DNA of 64,000 nt from Prorocentrum cordatum (Eukaryota; Sar; Dinophyceae; Prorocentrales; Prorocentraceae). The stretch lies in assembly GCA_963575745.1 (NCBI GenBank), contig CAUYUJ010019364.1:117636-181635 (forward strand), given 5' to 3'. The notes under the pieces are model-generated. The model was not told the DNA's origin, searched no databases, and saw only the letters and a program-made list of their open reading frames with translations. The position numbers and the translations under genes are program-made. This document shows, in pieces, positions 41,061-52,514 of the stretch; position 1 is the stretch's first letter, and every line of letters starts with the position of its first letter.

Positions 41061-42390
41061 TCGTACCCGTCATGGTGACGGCGATGCCAATGGCCGTGGT
41101 GGTAAACACAATGGGGACGATGGCGCTGCTGCTAGTGATGACGAACAATGACGAGGATTACATCCAAGGTCGGGGTGGATGACATCGAGGGGAGGTGGCT
41201 GACACCGAGAGGGAGGAGCACGAGGATGCTCACAAAGATGAGAAACTGGAGGAGGATGAGGAGCAGGCCAGAAAAAACGGGAGAAAGGAACGCGTCGAGT
41301 CTGGCCGCCCCGACAGCCAGCCGGACGAGCCCCATGGACGCGCGGGGCGCGCGCAACCAGCGAGGTAATGAGGAGGGATGAGAGAGGGACAAGGAGGGGG
41401 CGGGGGCGGGGGCGGGGAGACGAGTGGTTGCACTCTGTGAGGTGAGTGAAGGCGAAACGCACTTGACAATGTCAACCCGCCTGCGCCAGACGATATGACC
41501 TAACAAGGAAGGCTGTTGGGGTGAGGGTGGGGGGGGGTCGACGCAATCCTGGCTGGCGCGGTGAGAACTTCTGCTTATGACGAACGGCCTTGTGTCCTAG
41601 GATATGGTAACCCATTCGCGACATGGGCCCTATATTCAGGTAGCAGTAAAGGATCATGGTCTTTCAATTTGGGGAGTACGGGATCAACCCTGGGCCACTG
41701 GGTCAGCGCGCGGGGATGACTTCAATGCTCGAGCACATTCCCGCCCTCCCACCTGCAACTTTTTAGAACATATCAGAAGGGAAGATCGCAAGCCATCGTT
41801 AAGGGCGCTTCTGTGCGTCCGCCTGATGCGTGATATATCTGGCTAGTGCATGTGTATTTGTTCGCCTCGTGTTCGTCGATGAATGAACCATCATATGCCG
41901 ACCTTGGGCGCGCGTGCGATTGCTCGCGCGCGTACGGCTGTCTGTGCGCGTTGGGACGGTCTCGCATTAATTTCACACCAATGAACCATACAGCATGCCT
42001 TAAGACGTGTGAGGCTCTGATGCAAGCGCTGCTTCTCACATACAAGAGGAGCGCGACGGTCTCATCAGGACAGCACGCAAGCACCCAACAATCTTCTGAT
42101 TCGCCAGTGGCTGGAGCGTCCAATCTGTCCACTAAGGGCTACACATCGACAACTGCTGCCTCCAGTATCGCGCAGTATGGCTCGCAGTGGCCTCTCCAGC
42201 ATGGCTGTCATGAGCCCCAGCAACACCCCAAGGATGGCCCTGTGTGCCAAACCATGACAACACTATAATTTGTCTATGCTGATTTTCTTCCTCGCGCGTT
42301 CGCTTCCGATGGGCCTCTGAAGCTTCTTGAGAGAGTCGCACTAATTCGAGCTCCTCAGGGGAGCCTCAAATACCCACATGCCAGGGTCTA
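41061..42390. other. no recognisable gene
   Basis: Unique sequence. Frames of up to 140 codons (plus 41846-42268) have no conserved features that I can see. Confidence 0.4.
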
Positions 42391-42394
42391 CATC

Positions 42395-42650
42395 GCGCTG
42401 GTGCCTCATTTCAGCACGCACACACACACACGCCTCACGCTTTTCGTGGCCCCAGAAGGAGCTCCAACGAAGGCCCAACTGCCAGGGGCCGCATGGCGTC
42501 GGAGCTTAATTTCGGCACACCTCGTACACTTCTTCGTGGCCACAAAGGCCGTGGGGAGCTCCACCAGCGGCGACAGTGCGAAGGTCCACATGCCGTCGCC
42601 GCCTCATTTCGGCACACCTGTCACGCGTTTCGTTTCCCAATCGGGACTTC
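42395..42650 (-). repeat. inverted fragment of the 91-bp minisatellite family
   Basis: Two to three units with tttcggcacacc, cttcgtggcc and ggagctccacc, which on the other strand match the large array at 45890-46925. Confidence 0.6.
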
Positions 42651-43373
42651 CCCTTACTTCGTCCCACCTGCCTTGAGGTACTCACACCTGCATATGGTTT
42701 GGGCCCGCCGCCAGGACTTTTTGTTTGTAAGCGCTGCATAGCACTCCCTGTCGTGCGGCCGGCTGGAGCCCTGTGCCAACCGACATGAGTGTAAGTTCCT
42801 CCGCCCGCCAAATTCAGTGTAAGTCCCTCCGCCCGCCCGCCTGCTGGCACCACGGCGCTCAAGTAATGCAACCTGTCGGCTGTGGGGACTGTAACACGTG
42901 TAGTCGCTTCTTTACTTGCTCCACCATGAGAGAAGACATTCTGACTCCCTCTGCTTTCCACCCTTCCTTCTCAAGCTGGTGCTGCTTCTACTGATGCTCC
43001 TGGAACTTGTTTTAAATGCAGCGGATCACCATCGATCCCACAATAGTTTACACCGAGATGCTTGAATGAACGCAGGCATGCTTTAGTTCTGCACAAGACA
43101 TTCCTGATAAGAGACGTGCCTTCAGCCCGATTGTTTTTGTGAGCTCACGGGCGAATCATTATGATAGGCATTGAATGGCAGAGGCGAACTCCACCAGTGC
43201 CCAACCTCGACTGTCCTTGAACATCTCTGTTCCATACAGGCGCTACCATAATCACCAGGCCAAGATCCCGATCCGAGGACAATCAATGCAACGCATCCAT
43301 TGGTGGTACTGTCCTCAGATCATTGTGCCTTCGAATCGTGTCCAGCAGCCGATTTCCCAAGAGCTGCAACTTA
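42651..43373. other. downstream region of the Dus gene; nothing recognised
   Basis: A short direct duplication (gtgtaagttcctccgcccgcc and gtgtaagtccctccgcccgcc) lies at 42790-42835. The rest is unique sequence. Confidence 0.4.
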
Positions 43374-44651
43374 TCAACGGTGCCGCAAATACCATGGTCC
43401 AGGACATGTCGTTGACGGCGAATAAGTTTTCACAATACTGCATTGATGCAACTCTCGCACGCATCCGGCCCAAGCTTCCACACCACCTCTGTCTGGTGCT
43501 CGGGCGTACACCTCAGGATGTCGCTGAAACGCACCGTGCAACAAAGCAAACATATTCACGCTCAGAGCCTTGGGTGGCGTGTGGTATGTGCGAGCCAAGT
43601 CTAGGAACTCCTCCACAATCTGATAGTGATTAAGAGGCGGTTCTTCTGCAAACAACGTAGGTCTCTCTAACAACGCCTCCGCAGACATAACGGCATCACA
43701 ACGAGTGACCTGCAACGCGCGCAACGCATCCTCACGTGAACCAATACCTCCATTCAGGATGATCGGGATGCTCGCCCTTTGTTTCACTGCCGCCACGACG
43801 TCCCAATCGGCAACACCCTTGAACTGACCGATCTGCTCCTTCGTTCTTCCGTGGACAGTCAATGCCGATGCACCAGCTGCCTCGAGCCGCGCTGCCAACG
43901 CCAACATATCCTCCGCACGATTGGAAGGCTTCCGCAGCTTCACCGTGATCGGTACCTCTGGCACAGAATGGACACATTCCCGCACGATGGCCTCAATACA
44001 ATCTGGCATGGACAACAAAAATGCACCGTAACGACCGAGCTCTGCGCATGGCTGCGGACAGCCGCAATTCAAATCGATGGCGTCGCAAGCGTGAGCTACA
44101 TCTCGACCCGCCGCAGCAACGGTCTTAGGATCGTCGCCGGCCAATTGTGCCACGAGAGGCACGTCGCCGACAAGCGGCTTAGACCACAAAAAACGATCTC
44201 GTCTTGAAACAGTTGTGCCGCAACGCCAACCCGCGGCGTCGATCATGGGTGAGAACGCAAGGTCGCAGCCATATCTCCGAACCAGCATGCGAAAAGCCAG
44301 GCTTGAACCGCCGACCATCGGAGCGCACACGAATCTTGGACTACCGATCGAACGCCACCACTCGTAGCCCGTCAGACCTCTTGCTGGCCTTCGGCTGACG
44401 TCCAGTGCCGGCCAAGGCTCCAGCAGGTCTCCAGCGACCTCTCGCTGCTTTTGCTCATTCGCTTGCCTGCGTCGGGCACGCCGGCGGTAGCGACGACGGT
44501 CTCCGATCGTCATAGATGTGTCTTCGCCATCGCTGTCGCCGTGTTCGGCCAAGTGCGAAGCCATCCTCTGCTCTCTTTTACGACCAAATATTGTGCCAAG
44601 GTGGGCGACGTTGAAGAAGCCAGGCGTTCGATGCCACTTGATCCAAAACAT
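43374..44651 (-). CDS. DUS1: tRNA-dihydrouridine synthase (Dus1-like)
   Basis: Flavoenzyme that reduces uridine to dihydrouridine in the D-loop of tRNAs, using NADPH and FMN. The intact 425-codon frame has, in order: FVCAPMVGGSSLAFRML (FMN-binding start of the barrel, 108-123), VAQLAGDDPKTVAAA, AIDLNCGCPQ with the catalytic Cys at 198, GRYGAFLL, PITVKLRK (Lys 238), LTVHGRTKEQ (His 267), IPIILNGGIGS (phosphate site, about 296-305) and AVMSAEALLERP. The first ATG is 44651. A second at 44564 (MASHLAEHG) starts the acidic/basic extension RRRYRRRARRRQANEQ, a possible RNA-binding or nuclear-targeting tail. No introns are visible. Assignment to Dus1 rather than another Dus subfamily rests on overall resemblance and is less certain than the enzyme class. 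Confidence 0.9.
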   Translation of the reverse strand: MFWIKWHRTPGFFNVAHLGTIFGRKREQRMASHLAEHGDSDGEDTSMTIGDRRRYRRRARRRQANEQKQREVAGDLLEPWPALDVSRRPARGLTGYEWWRSIGSPRFVCAPMVGGSSLAFRMLVRRYGCDLAFSPMIDAAGWRCGTTVSRRDRFLWSKPLVGDVPLVAQLAGDDPKTVAAAGRDVAHACDAIDLNCGCPQPCAELGRYGAFLLSMPDCIEAIVRECVHSVPEVPITVKLRKPSNRAEDMLALAARLEAAGASALTVHGRTKEQIGQFKGVADWDVVAAVKQRASIPIILNGGIGSREDALRALQVTRCDAVMSAEALLERPTLFAEEPPLNHYQIVEEFLDLARTYHTPPKALSVNMFALLHGAFQRHPEVYARAPDRGGVEAWAGCVRELHQCSIVKTYSPSTTCPGPWYLRHR

Positions 44652-45885
44652 CTCATTCCTAACTTAACCTCTCAACATACTTCGCCAGCCCGAGATCAAC
44701 TTTCTTTTGGACGTTGCAACAACATGTGCAGACGAACATCGCATGTGGTATCATACAACGCGATCTACCGTATGAAGACACATCGCTTTCCGGTAATGTT
44801 GGTTGCTTCCGAGAGCCACCTCAACGACGCAGCGGCACGACACGCAACACAATCAACGCGACACGAATTTTCGGCTGCATGTTATACATGGGGTGTGCAA
44901 ACACTGTGCGCAACATATGCCTGTCACTCTCCTTGTTGGAATCCACAAGACTGGTGGACACGTGTGAAATCATAGGCATCGCCCCGGCACCTAGTATGCG
45001 ACGTATTTGCACGCCGCTCATCGCACTGAGATGCCATGTCTCCCAATTTGCTTGACACTAAAGCCAAAGATACATCGCATGACCAACTCGGCCAACACAA
45101 TCCACTCGGGCGTCAACCCGCTGCAAGGTTGCCCCGAGGGGCTGGCGATCGAGATTGGCTGAGGATGGGCCGAACAGGCACTTATGAACAGGTAACCCTG
45201 GACAGCCACCTCATCCTTGTTCTTGACGGCCACTGTATCTTAGGGCTACGCGTGTCTGTAATATCTGCCACCGTGCCGTTGGCACAAGTAGGGCGTCTTC
45301 AAGTCCCTGATCACCCCCCACACCCGCAACTTACGGGACTTCTGGGCGCTCCTGGGCACTGGGGCTCCCCGCGTGACTGTTTCCCGAGGCCTCGGACCCC
45401 TCGCTCGGGCTCCAGACTTCCAATGAGCTTCAAGATGCACTCAGGGGCCCGTCCTTAGGGCCTACCCAAGAAACCAACGTCGTTCCCGAACTTTAGGTTT
45501 TGTAGAGCGCTTTCGCCCAAGAGGCTCACTCAAGAGTGCTCCAAGAGGGGTCCAGAGTAGACGGTTTCGAAGCGGCCCCAGGAGCCCTCCTCCCCAAGAT
45601 GACACCCGAGACCGCCAACATGCCCCAAGGCGGCGCCTAGAGGCTTCCAAATGTCTCCAAGACGCCCCAAGACGGCCTCAAAAACTCCCAATCAACCTCC
45701 GAGATCCGCCACCTGATAAACTCATTTGGCCCTCTCTGGGAACCCCCCAAAATCCAACTGACCTTTCGGCTGGGTCAACTGGTGCAACCGTGCCCCAACC
45801 GTGTGCATGAGGAGGTTGCGTGCGTCGGGCCGCACGCTGATCAATATTAGCCTGGCGAAGGACTCAACCATATGCAGTTGTGAAT
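44652..45885. other. upstream of Dus and repeat-poor spacer
   Basis: No spliced-leader relic or promoter motif is seen upstream of the Dus gene. 45460-45720 is a low-complexity stretch of ccaagacggcc-like words that resembles 48590-49130. No gene recognised. Confidence 0.4.
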
Positions 45886-45889
45886 GCAG

Positions 45890-46925
45890 TCGTTGGGAGT
45901 GTCGCCTTCGGTGGATCTCCCTATGGAGCCACGAAGCGCGTGAAGGGCGGGCCGAAATGTGGCTGGGCCGCCATGCGGGCGCTGCCGATGGGGCTTCAAA
46001 CAGAGCCCCCTCATGGGGCCACGGAACGTGTGCGGAGTGTGCCGACATGAGGCGGGACCGCCATGCTGGCGCTGCCGCTGGGCCCTCAGGTGGAGCTCAA
46101 TATGAGGCCACGAAGCGCGGCATGCGGGCCCTGCCGCTGGGGCTGAGGTGGAGCTCCTTACGAAGCAACGGGACGTGTGTGAGGGGTGTGCCGACATGGG
46201 TGGCGGAGACGCGTGCGGCTGCAGCCATCGAGGCCTCACGCGGAGCTCCCTATCGACGAAACGTGTGAGGGGTGCGCTGACGTGAGTGGCGGGGGCGCAT
46301 GCGGCCGCAACCACTGGGGCCTCAAGTGTAACTCCCTACGGGGGCTCACAACGTGTGAACAAGTGTGCTGAAATAGGTGGCGGGGACTCGTGCGGCCGCA
46401 ACCGCTGGGGCCTCAGATGGAACTCCCTTATGGGACCACGAAGCGTGTGAATGGTGTGCCGACATGGGCGGCGGGGGCGCATGCGACCGAATCCACTGGG
46501 GCCAAAGGTGGAGCCCCCTACGGGGCCACGGAACGTGTGAGGGGTGCGCCGCACTGGGTGGAGGGGAAGCATGCGGCCGCAGCCACTGGGGCCTCAAGTG
46601 GGGTGTCCTATGCGGTCACGAAGCGTGTGAGAGGTGTGCCGAAATGTGTGGCGGGGGCGCATGCGGCCGTAACCACTGTGGCCTTCGGTAGGGCCCCTTA
46701 TGGGGCCACGAAACGTGTGAGGGGTGTGCCGACATGGGTGGCGGGGACGCATGTGGCCGCAGCCACTGGGGCCTCAGGTGGAGCTTTCCATGGGGCCATG
46801 GGTGGCGGGGACGCATGCGGCCGCATCCACTGGGGCCTCAGGTGGAGCTCCCTGTGGGGCCAAGAAACGTGCGAGAGGTGCGCCGAAAGGGGCGGCGCGG
46901 ACCAATGCGGACGGCGCCACTGAGA
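45890..46925 (+). repeat. 91-bp minisatellite, about 11 copies
   Basis: Unit of the type ggggcctcaggtggagctcc, then ctatggggccacgaaacgtg, then tgaggggtgtgccgacatgg, then gtggcggggacgcatgcggc, then cgcagccact. Copies diverge by about 10-20%. Open frames in several phases reflect the repeat only. Confidence 0.92.
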
Positions 46926-47302
46926 TGGGAGGCGGGGGGGGGAAGGGCGGAGGAGGGGGAGGCAAGCTAGCTGCGCTCGCGTCATATCTGACGTCCTATC
47001 CCTCCCTCTCATCCCTTACCATGTCGTAGATCTCCTCTCTATTCGCACAGTCGGATGCCGTAGCATGCCATATCATTGCATGGCATATCATGGTGTTGGA
47101 TATCAACGCGTAGCATGACATAGCATGGCGTGGCGACGCCCCAAAGTGGGTGCTTCTTCTGCTGCTTACACAATCAACGAATCGACACCGAATGTGGAAT
47201 CACTTCCAATGTTTTTTTTGGGGGGGGGGGCATTTTCTAGACTTTGGGGCCGATCTGGAAAGACCGAACATCATGCCCTGGCATGGCACTGGAAATGATG
47301 AC
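46926..47302. other. spacer with short degenerate repeats
   Basis: 47055-47135 has catggcatatcatgg-type repeats, and 47211-47230 is a homopolymer junction (t8 g11). No gene. Confidence 0.5.
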
Positions 47303-47490
47303 GCCAGCGCTGCAGCGGGAGCATGATTCGGAACGAGCGGAAGCGCGGAAATGAGGCCAGCGTTGCAGCGGGAACACGATTCGGAACGAGCGGAAGCGCG
47401 GAAACGAGGCCAGCGCTGCAGCGGGAACACGATTCGGAACGAGAGGAAGCCCGACAATGAGGCCAGCGCTTCAGCGGGAACAGCATGTTG
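47303..47490. repeat. 53-bp tandem repeat, 3.5 copies
   Basis: Units start with gccagcgctgcagcgggaac at 47303, 47356, 47409 and 47462, a spacing of exactly 53 bp. Confidence 0.95.
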
Positions 47491-47870
47491 AACAAAACCC
47501 CAAGCGAAAACCCAACTCCCGGGAATCCTGTGTAAAAAACAATACGCGGAGGGGGGCTGGATATCTTCGCCATCGGGGGAAAGAGGCGAGTAGTATTCAG
47601 ACTGTGTATTTGTAGAGGAGAGGAGAGGACGCGGGACGCTCTCAGAGGATCCGACACCACAAGATGGCTGGGAATCAAAACCCCAACTCCCGACGCCGCG
47701 GTGAACCCGCGATGCCATGATTCATCCTGGCTGGGGCCCTCGACTAAATCCCACCCTTCCTTTAAGCGTAAGTGGTCTTACGAGATTGCCCAAAACTATG
47801 CTTCCACTTCAAGAAGCTACTTATCTTCCTACGGCAATTGGTGGTGTGCCGGGTTTTCGCCACTCTGTGA
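47491..47870. other. no recognisable gene
   Basis: Unique sequence between two repeat arrays. Confidence 0.4.
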
Positions 47871-47875
47871 TCTGT

Positions 47876-48188
47876 GACGCCTCGTGGGCGCGTCGAGGGC
47901 GCCCCGTGCTCGGGGGGTATGCCGAGGTTGCGCCATGTTGATGCCCGTGCCGCCTCGTGGGTGCCCCGAGCGCTGGGGGCGCAGGGGGGGTATGCCGAGG
48001 TTGCGCCACGTCGCCGCCCGTGTCGCCCCGTTCGCTGGGGGGGTGGGGGGGTATGCATAGGTTGCACTGCGCTGTCGCCAGTGCAGCCCTGTGGGCGCCT
48101 CGTGGGTGCCCCGTTAGCTGGGGGGTGTGCCGAGGTTGCGCCACGTTGTCGCCCATGCCGCCTCGTGGGCGCCGCGTGGGCGTCCCGT
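47876..48188. repeat. 70-80 bp minisatellite, about 4 copies
   Basis: Units of the form gggggtatgccgaggttgcg, then ccacgtcgccgcccgtg, then ccgcctcgtgggcgccccg. Confidence 0.85.
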
Positions 48189-48194
48189 ACTCTG

Positions 48195-48415
48195 AGCTTG
48201 CACTGCATAGCTTTCACCATATAGCTTACACCGCATGAATTACACAACATAAGTTACTCCCTATAGCTTGCACCTAATAGATTACACCTCCGGTTCGCAC
48301 CACCTCGCATACATGACATAGCTTGCACCGCAGACTGTTCGCCTCATCAGCTCACACCACGCAACTTACCCGACAGATGTTTCACCGCATAGCTTACCCC
48401 GCATAACTATCACTT
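48195..48415 (-). repeat. 14-bp minisatellite array, inverted copy 4
   Basis: Units such as agcttacaccgcat, the reverse complement of the family at 33.3, 35.2 and 37.4 kb. Confidence 0.85.
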
Positions 48416-48419
48416 CCAC

Positions 48420-49440
48420 ACTTCCAATGCAATAACTCACTTTTGGGGGGCCACGCTGGCTGACATCTTCTTCCCTCATCCCAAGACCGTCTTCCCTTCA
48501 GGGAGGGATGCCCCCCCCTCCATCCTTGAGGTTTTTGTCCTCCACCCCCCTCCCCCTCCCCCTGGCGATGTGTCAGGCGGTCCTTCTTGGCCCAAGATGG
48601 ATCCAAAAGGGTCCCCCAATGGTCCAAGACGCCCCAGATGATGGCTCAAGATAACCTCAGATGGCTCAAGATGGCCTCCGACATGCCTCCTAGAAGCCCT
48701 CAGGGCTTCCCCACGAGGCCCGAATCCCTCAAACACCAACGGAGAAATAATGAGTTGTGCCTTCTCGCCTTTTCGCTTCCCATGCGGTTGAGGGCTCTAG
48801 ATGGCCAGTGAGAACTCCAAGAGAGGCCCAAGAAGCACCCAAGACGGCCCTACGACCGCTTAATATTGCACCAAGGGCGCCTCGCGAGGACCCCAAGATG
48901 CGATTTTGATGGCCCCAGACGGGGAGAGGAAATATGGGGGGCCCCCCTCTGTTGACCGACGCACTTCAACATAGCCGCATGAGGCCCTCCACGTCCAAGA
49001 TGTCAGAGGGCTCCGAGGAGAGCCCCAAGACCCCCCAAAAGAGCCCCAGGGGGACCCCAAGACCATCCAACATAGCCTCAAGAGAACCCCAAGAGAGCCT
49101 CGAAGAATCCTCAGAGGGCCTTAAGAAGACACCACGACGGCTGCCAGAGTCTTCGTCCTCCTCCTCCAACTCCTCCTCATCCCCCTCCTCCTGGTCTTCA
49201 TCCTCGTCCTCCTCGCCCTCCTCTTCCTCCTCGTCCTCCTCCTCGTCCACCTGTTCGTTCTCGTCCTCGTTCAGGCTCTGATCAGGCTGATCCAGAACTT
49301 GTTCCATTCCATGCTTCTACACTGCCCTGATCAAGGCAAGCCGCCTGTGCCTCGTTTCTGGATGGGCTGGCGGGGAGACACTTTTTTGCGGGGCGAGAGC
49401 GAACCTCTTCCGCTAAAAGCCAGGCGGGCTACGCACAGCT
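48420..49440. other. low-complexity ccaagatggcc-type sequence; no gene
   Basis: 48590-49130 is built from degenerate words such as agatggctcaagat and ccccaagaccccc. 49150-49270 is CTC/TCC-rich. No gene recognised. Confidence 0.5.
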
Positions 49441-50480
49441 TTAATTAGGGAGACAGGGCACAGGAAGGCGGGGCCTCAGGCGGCCGGAGTGGGCGGGGCC
49501 CTGGGGTGCAGGCGGTGCCGAAAATCTGGCGGGGAGACACGAAGCGCCAAGAATTCTTTCAACGCAGCACTTCTCCAGGGGGGCAGCGACACGATGCCAC
49601 GCAACTCCCTCCAGGGCGCCTGGAGACGCCAGGGCCTGCCCCCCTCTCAAAATCGGCCCCGTGCCTGTGCTGGAGCGAGTTCCGACCAGAGCGAGGCGAG
49701 CCCGGCCGTGGCGACGATGGCCCTCCCCCCGTCCCACATGCGGAAACCGCTGATGCAGCTCACCATCGTTTCCTCCATCTGCTCCGCCTCCGCCTCCAGA
49801 TGGATGGCCCTGACTGGTCTGCCCGTGGACTCCTCTGGCCCGCAGGCCCTGCGGGCGTCGCATCAGCGCCGCGGCGCGCGCGCCACCCCCTTGCCAGCCC
49901 GCCTGCCAGGGCTGCCGAGGCTGCCAAACCGCCAAACCTGCGCTCCGGAACTCTCGGCCCCAGCTTTCGCACGAGTCCTGCGCCAGTCGCGAGGCAGCTC
50001 CCAGACCCAGGTCGGCGGAGGGAGGGGCGGGGTCGGACGAACAGGGAGGGCGGATCAAGCGGGGGGGCGCCGGGGTCGACACTGGCTGCATGCAGCAGAT
50101 TTCGTCACCCCCGCCTCTCTCACAATCCCCTCCAATCGTCCGGCTCGAAAAGGGGAGGCAGAGTGGGCGGCTCCACGCGGCCGACCCCGAAGCCCCAGAT
50201 CCAAGACATGTTGACGCTTCACCCTGCTCTTCCGCCGCCCACCGCGGGCCCCTCTGCCAGCAGATCCGTCACCGTCTTGCTTTCGCTGGCTTTCAGCAAG
50301 TGTCCGCCGAAGGCGAGGCCCTTTCTGGGCAGGCTCTGGGGGGGCTTCCGGGCCCGGGTCCAACCAAGGGCCACTGGATGCGACTGGCCGGCCCCCGCCG
50401 CTGGGGCTGACCCCCGTTGCCTGCGCCCCAGGGCAATTTTTCCGCCGCGAGCGCCTCGCGTTTCAGCGCCCGGCGGCGTC
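49441..50480. other. GC-rich unique sequence with overlapping open frames, no assignment
   Basis: Long frames are open on both strands (minus 49441-50091; plus 49506-50795) because stops are rare in this GC-rich stretch. Neither has a recognisable motif and I cannot support a gene. Confidence 0.4.
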
Positions 50481-50489
50481 GCCCCCCCC

Positions 50490-50780
50490 TCCCCTACTCC
50501 CTGCTCCTGCTCCTGCTCCTCCTCCTCCTCCTCCTCCTCCTCCTCCTCCTCCTTCTCCTCCTCCCTCCTCCCTCCTCGCCTGCTCCTCCTCCTCCTCGTC
50601 CTCCTCCCTCCTCCCTCCTCCCTCCTCCCTCCTCCTCCCCATCCGCCCCTCCTCCTCCTCCTCCTCCACCTCCTCCCTCCTCCTCTCCTCCTCTCCTCCG
50701 ACTCTCCTCCTCTTACGCACCTCTCCTCTTACTCGCCTCACTCTTACCTCTTCCTCCCTCCTCCTCCCCGACCCCCCCCC
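50490..50780. repeat. CTC pyrimidine tract
   Basis: Imperfect (ctc)n, the complement of the GGA tracts elsewhere. Confidence 0.95.
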
Positions 50781-51149
50781 CCCCCGCGCGCATGAAGGAA
50801 ATCGGGTCCTGGGGGTACTGGGCGGCCTGGGGGACCCTCGCAGGACCGACCCTCCGTCTCCGACGTTGCGAAACATTGCAGCGTCGCCGGATCGATCTGT
50901 GACGCTCCCGGGGCCCGACCACTGGCGAAAACGCCCAATTTGAAGAACGTGCCGCGCCTAGATCTCAGGGTCGAGCTGGGGAGCCCGGGTCGACGGCCCC
51001 GCGAGCCCAGAGACGTCCAAGCTCACGCCTCCAGGACCCCTCTCTGTCAGGACCCCCTTTCCTTCATGGCGACGCGCGCGGCCGACGGCGCGCGAGGCCA
51101 GCGGGCAGGCGGCGCGCTCACTGGCCCGGGCGGTCCTGCGGCGGCTCGC

Positions 51150-51290
51150 CCCTCCTCCCCTCCTCCTCCTCCTCCTCCTCCTCCTCCTCCTCCTCCTCCT
51201 CCTCCTCCTCCTCCTCCTCTCCCTTCCGTTTTTCTCCTTACCTCCTCCTCCTCCTCCTTCTCCTCCTCCTCCTTCTGCCCTCCTGCTGCT
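51150..51290. repeat. CTC microsatellite
   Basis: (ctc)n, nearly perfect over 51160-51220. Confidence 0.95.
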
Positions 51291-51689
51291 CCAGCTGCGA
51301 ACATACATCAACTGTGGTCGCCGAATAAGACGGGAGGAGGCAAGACAAGGGACAATATGTACTCGACTGTGTCAAAGCACGCCAGACGGCCGTAACAGCT
51401 CCTCATTCTCCTGCTCCTTTCCCCCTCCTCCCTCCCCCCTCTCCCTTCCTGCGTGTGAGCACGGCTGTCATGGCCATGCCGCCGTCCCCACCAACATCCT
51501 CCTCCCCTCTCCTGCTCCATCCTCCTTTTTCTCTCACTTCTCCTCACACTTTTCTACCTCCAGCTCCTAAGTACTCCTCACTCCTCTCCCTCAATATCCT
51601 CCTCCTGCCACTTCTACTCACCCCCCCAAAGGCCAGGATGAGGAATAAAAGCCTGATGATGCTGATGCTGATGATGATGACGTGCACGC

Positions 51690-52455
51690 CTGCGGAGAGC
51701 ATCCGCGGTGTACCACAGCCTGGTGTGGAAGGTCTTCGCAATGCAATGCATGAGCGTGCAGCTCAGGTTGCGACTTTTCCAGTCCCTCCCCTCGTCCTTT
51801 CAGTGCTGTTCTATAACTCTGAGCTGTGGACGCCTTCGCGCACGCACATACAATGGCTGCACACATTATATCTGCGCGCCGCGCGCAGGATCGCCCATGA
51901 GAGCCGTTTCCCGATCCCTGGGAAGCCCCGCCTAAGCGATCTTGCACTTTTTCAGAAATTGCAGCTTCCCTCCATTGACAATCTACTCAGGCGGCGCCGC
52001 CTGCTATACATATCCAGCTTGATCTACAAGCCCTTCTCTGCGCTGCAGGCCCTCCTCCTGCCCCACTCGGCCTATCCATCCCTGTGGTCTCAATCTCGCC
52101 GACCTCCAGACGATTCCTGGGCTCGCGCCGCCGCCAGCTTGGTGCGATCTTGATGCGTTAGAGGACCCACTCAGCAAAAGGAGCAACCGCATGGACAGAA
52201 ATCATAGCCACCGACTGGTGGACATGGAAACGTCTCGCCCCGGACGTTACGCTAGAATATTTGTTGTTGCCGACGACTACACAAATCCTCTTACAATTCC
52301 GTGCCTGGAGCGTGACACACTTTTCAGTGGCAACAAAGCCGTCGCTACGCACATAATGAGGGTTCACGGCCATCGGGAACCCGTGGCGTCCGTGATCCCA
52401 GAGGGACTACGGGCATCTTACCGACACCGCGGCACGACCCGACGCTTTAGCTGAT
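51690..52455 (+). pseudogene. 3' fragment of a LINE ORF2 with a damaged C2H2 finger
   Basis: After a CTC-rich lead, one phase (to 52153) reads LVLSVLFYNSELWTPSRTH, YLRAARRIAHESRFPIPG and IDNLLRRRRLLYISSLI, the post-RT region of a LINE. A stop follows. A second phase (52191-52454) ends with IPCLERDTLFSGNKAVATHI and MRVHGH, a C2H2-type finger in which the second Cys is Arg. No RT active site lies in this fragment. Confidence 0.6.
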
Positions 52456-52514
52456 TATTTCGAAAAGGGTTCAATGGCAAGTTCGCTTCCCACAACTGAC
52501 GCCATCATCGACAG

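Noticed and set aside
45890-46925. Regularly spaced repeats that could be mistaken for a CRISPR array
   Set aside because: The units are contiguous with diverged copies and have no unique spacers. The setting is clearly eukaryotic.
48640-48690. atggctcaagat words resembling the end of the spliced leader
   Set aside because: They belong to a local low-complexity ccaagatggc repeat and lack the leader's CCGTAGCC part.
49506-50795. Plus-strand frame of 429 codons
   Set aside because: GC-rich sequence open on both strands, ending in a CTC tract. No recognisable domain.
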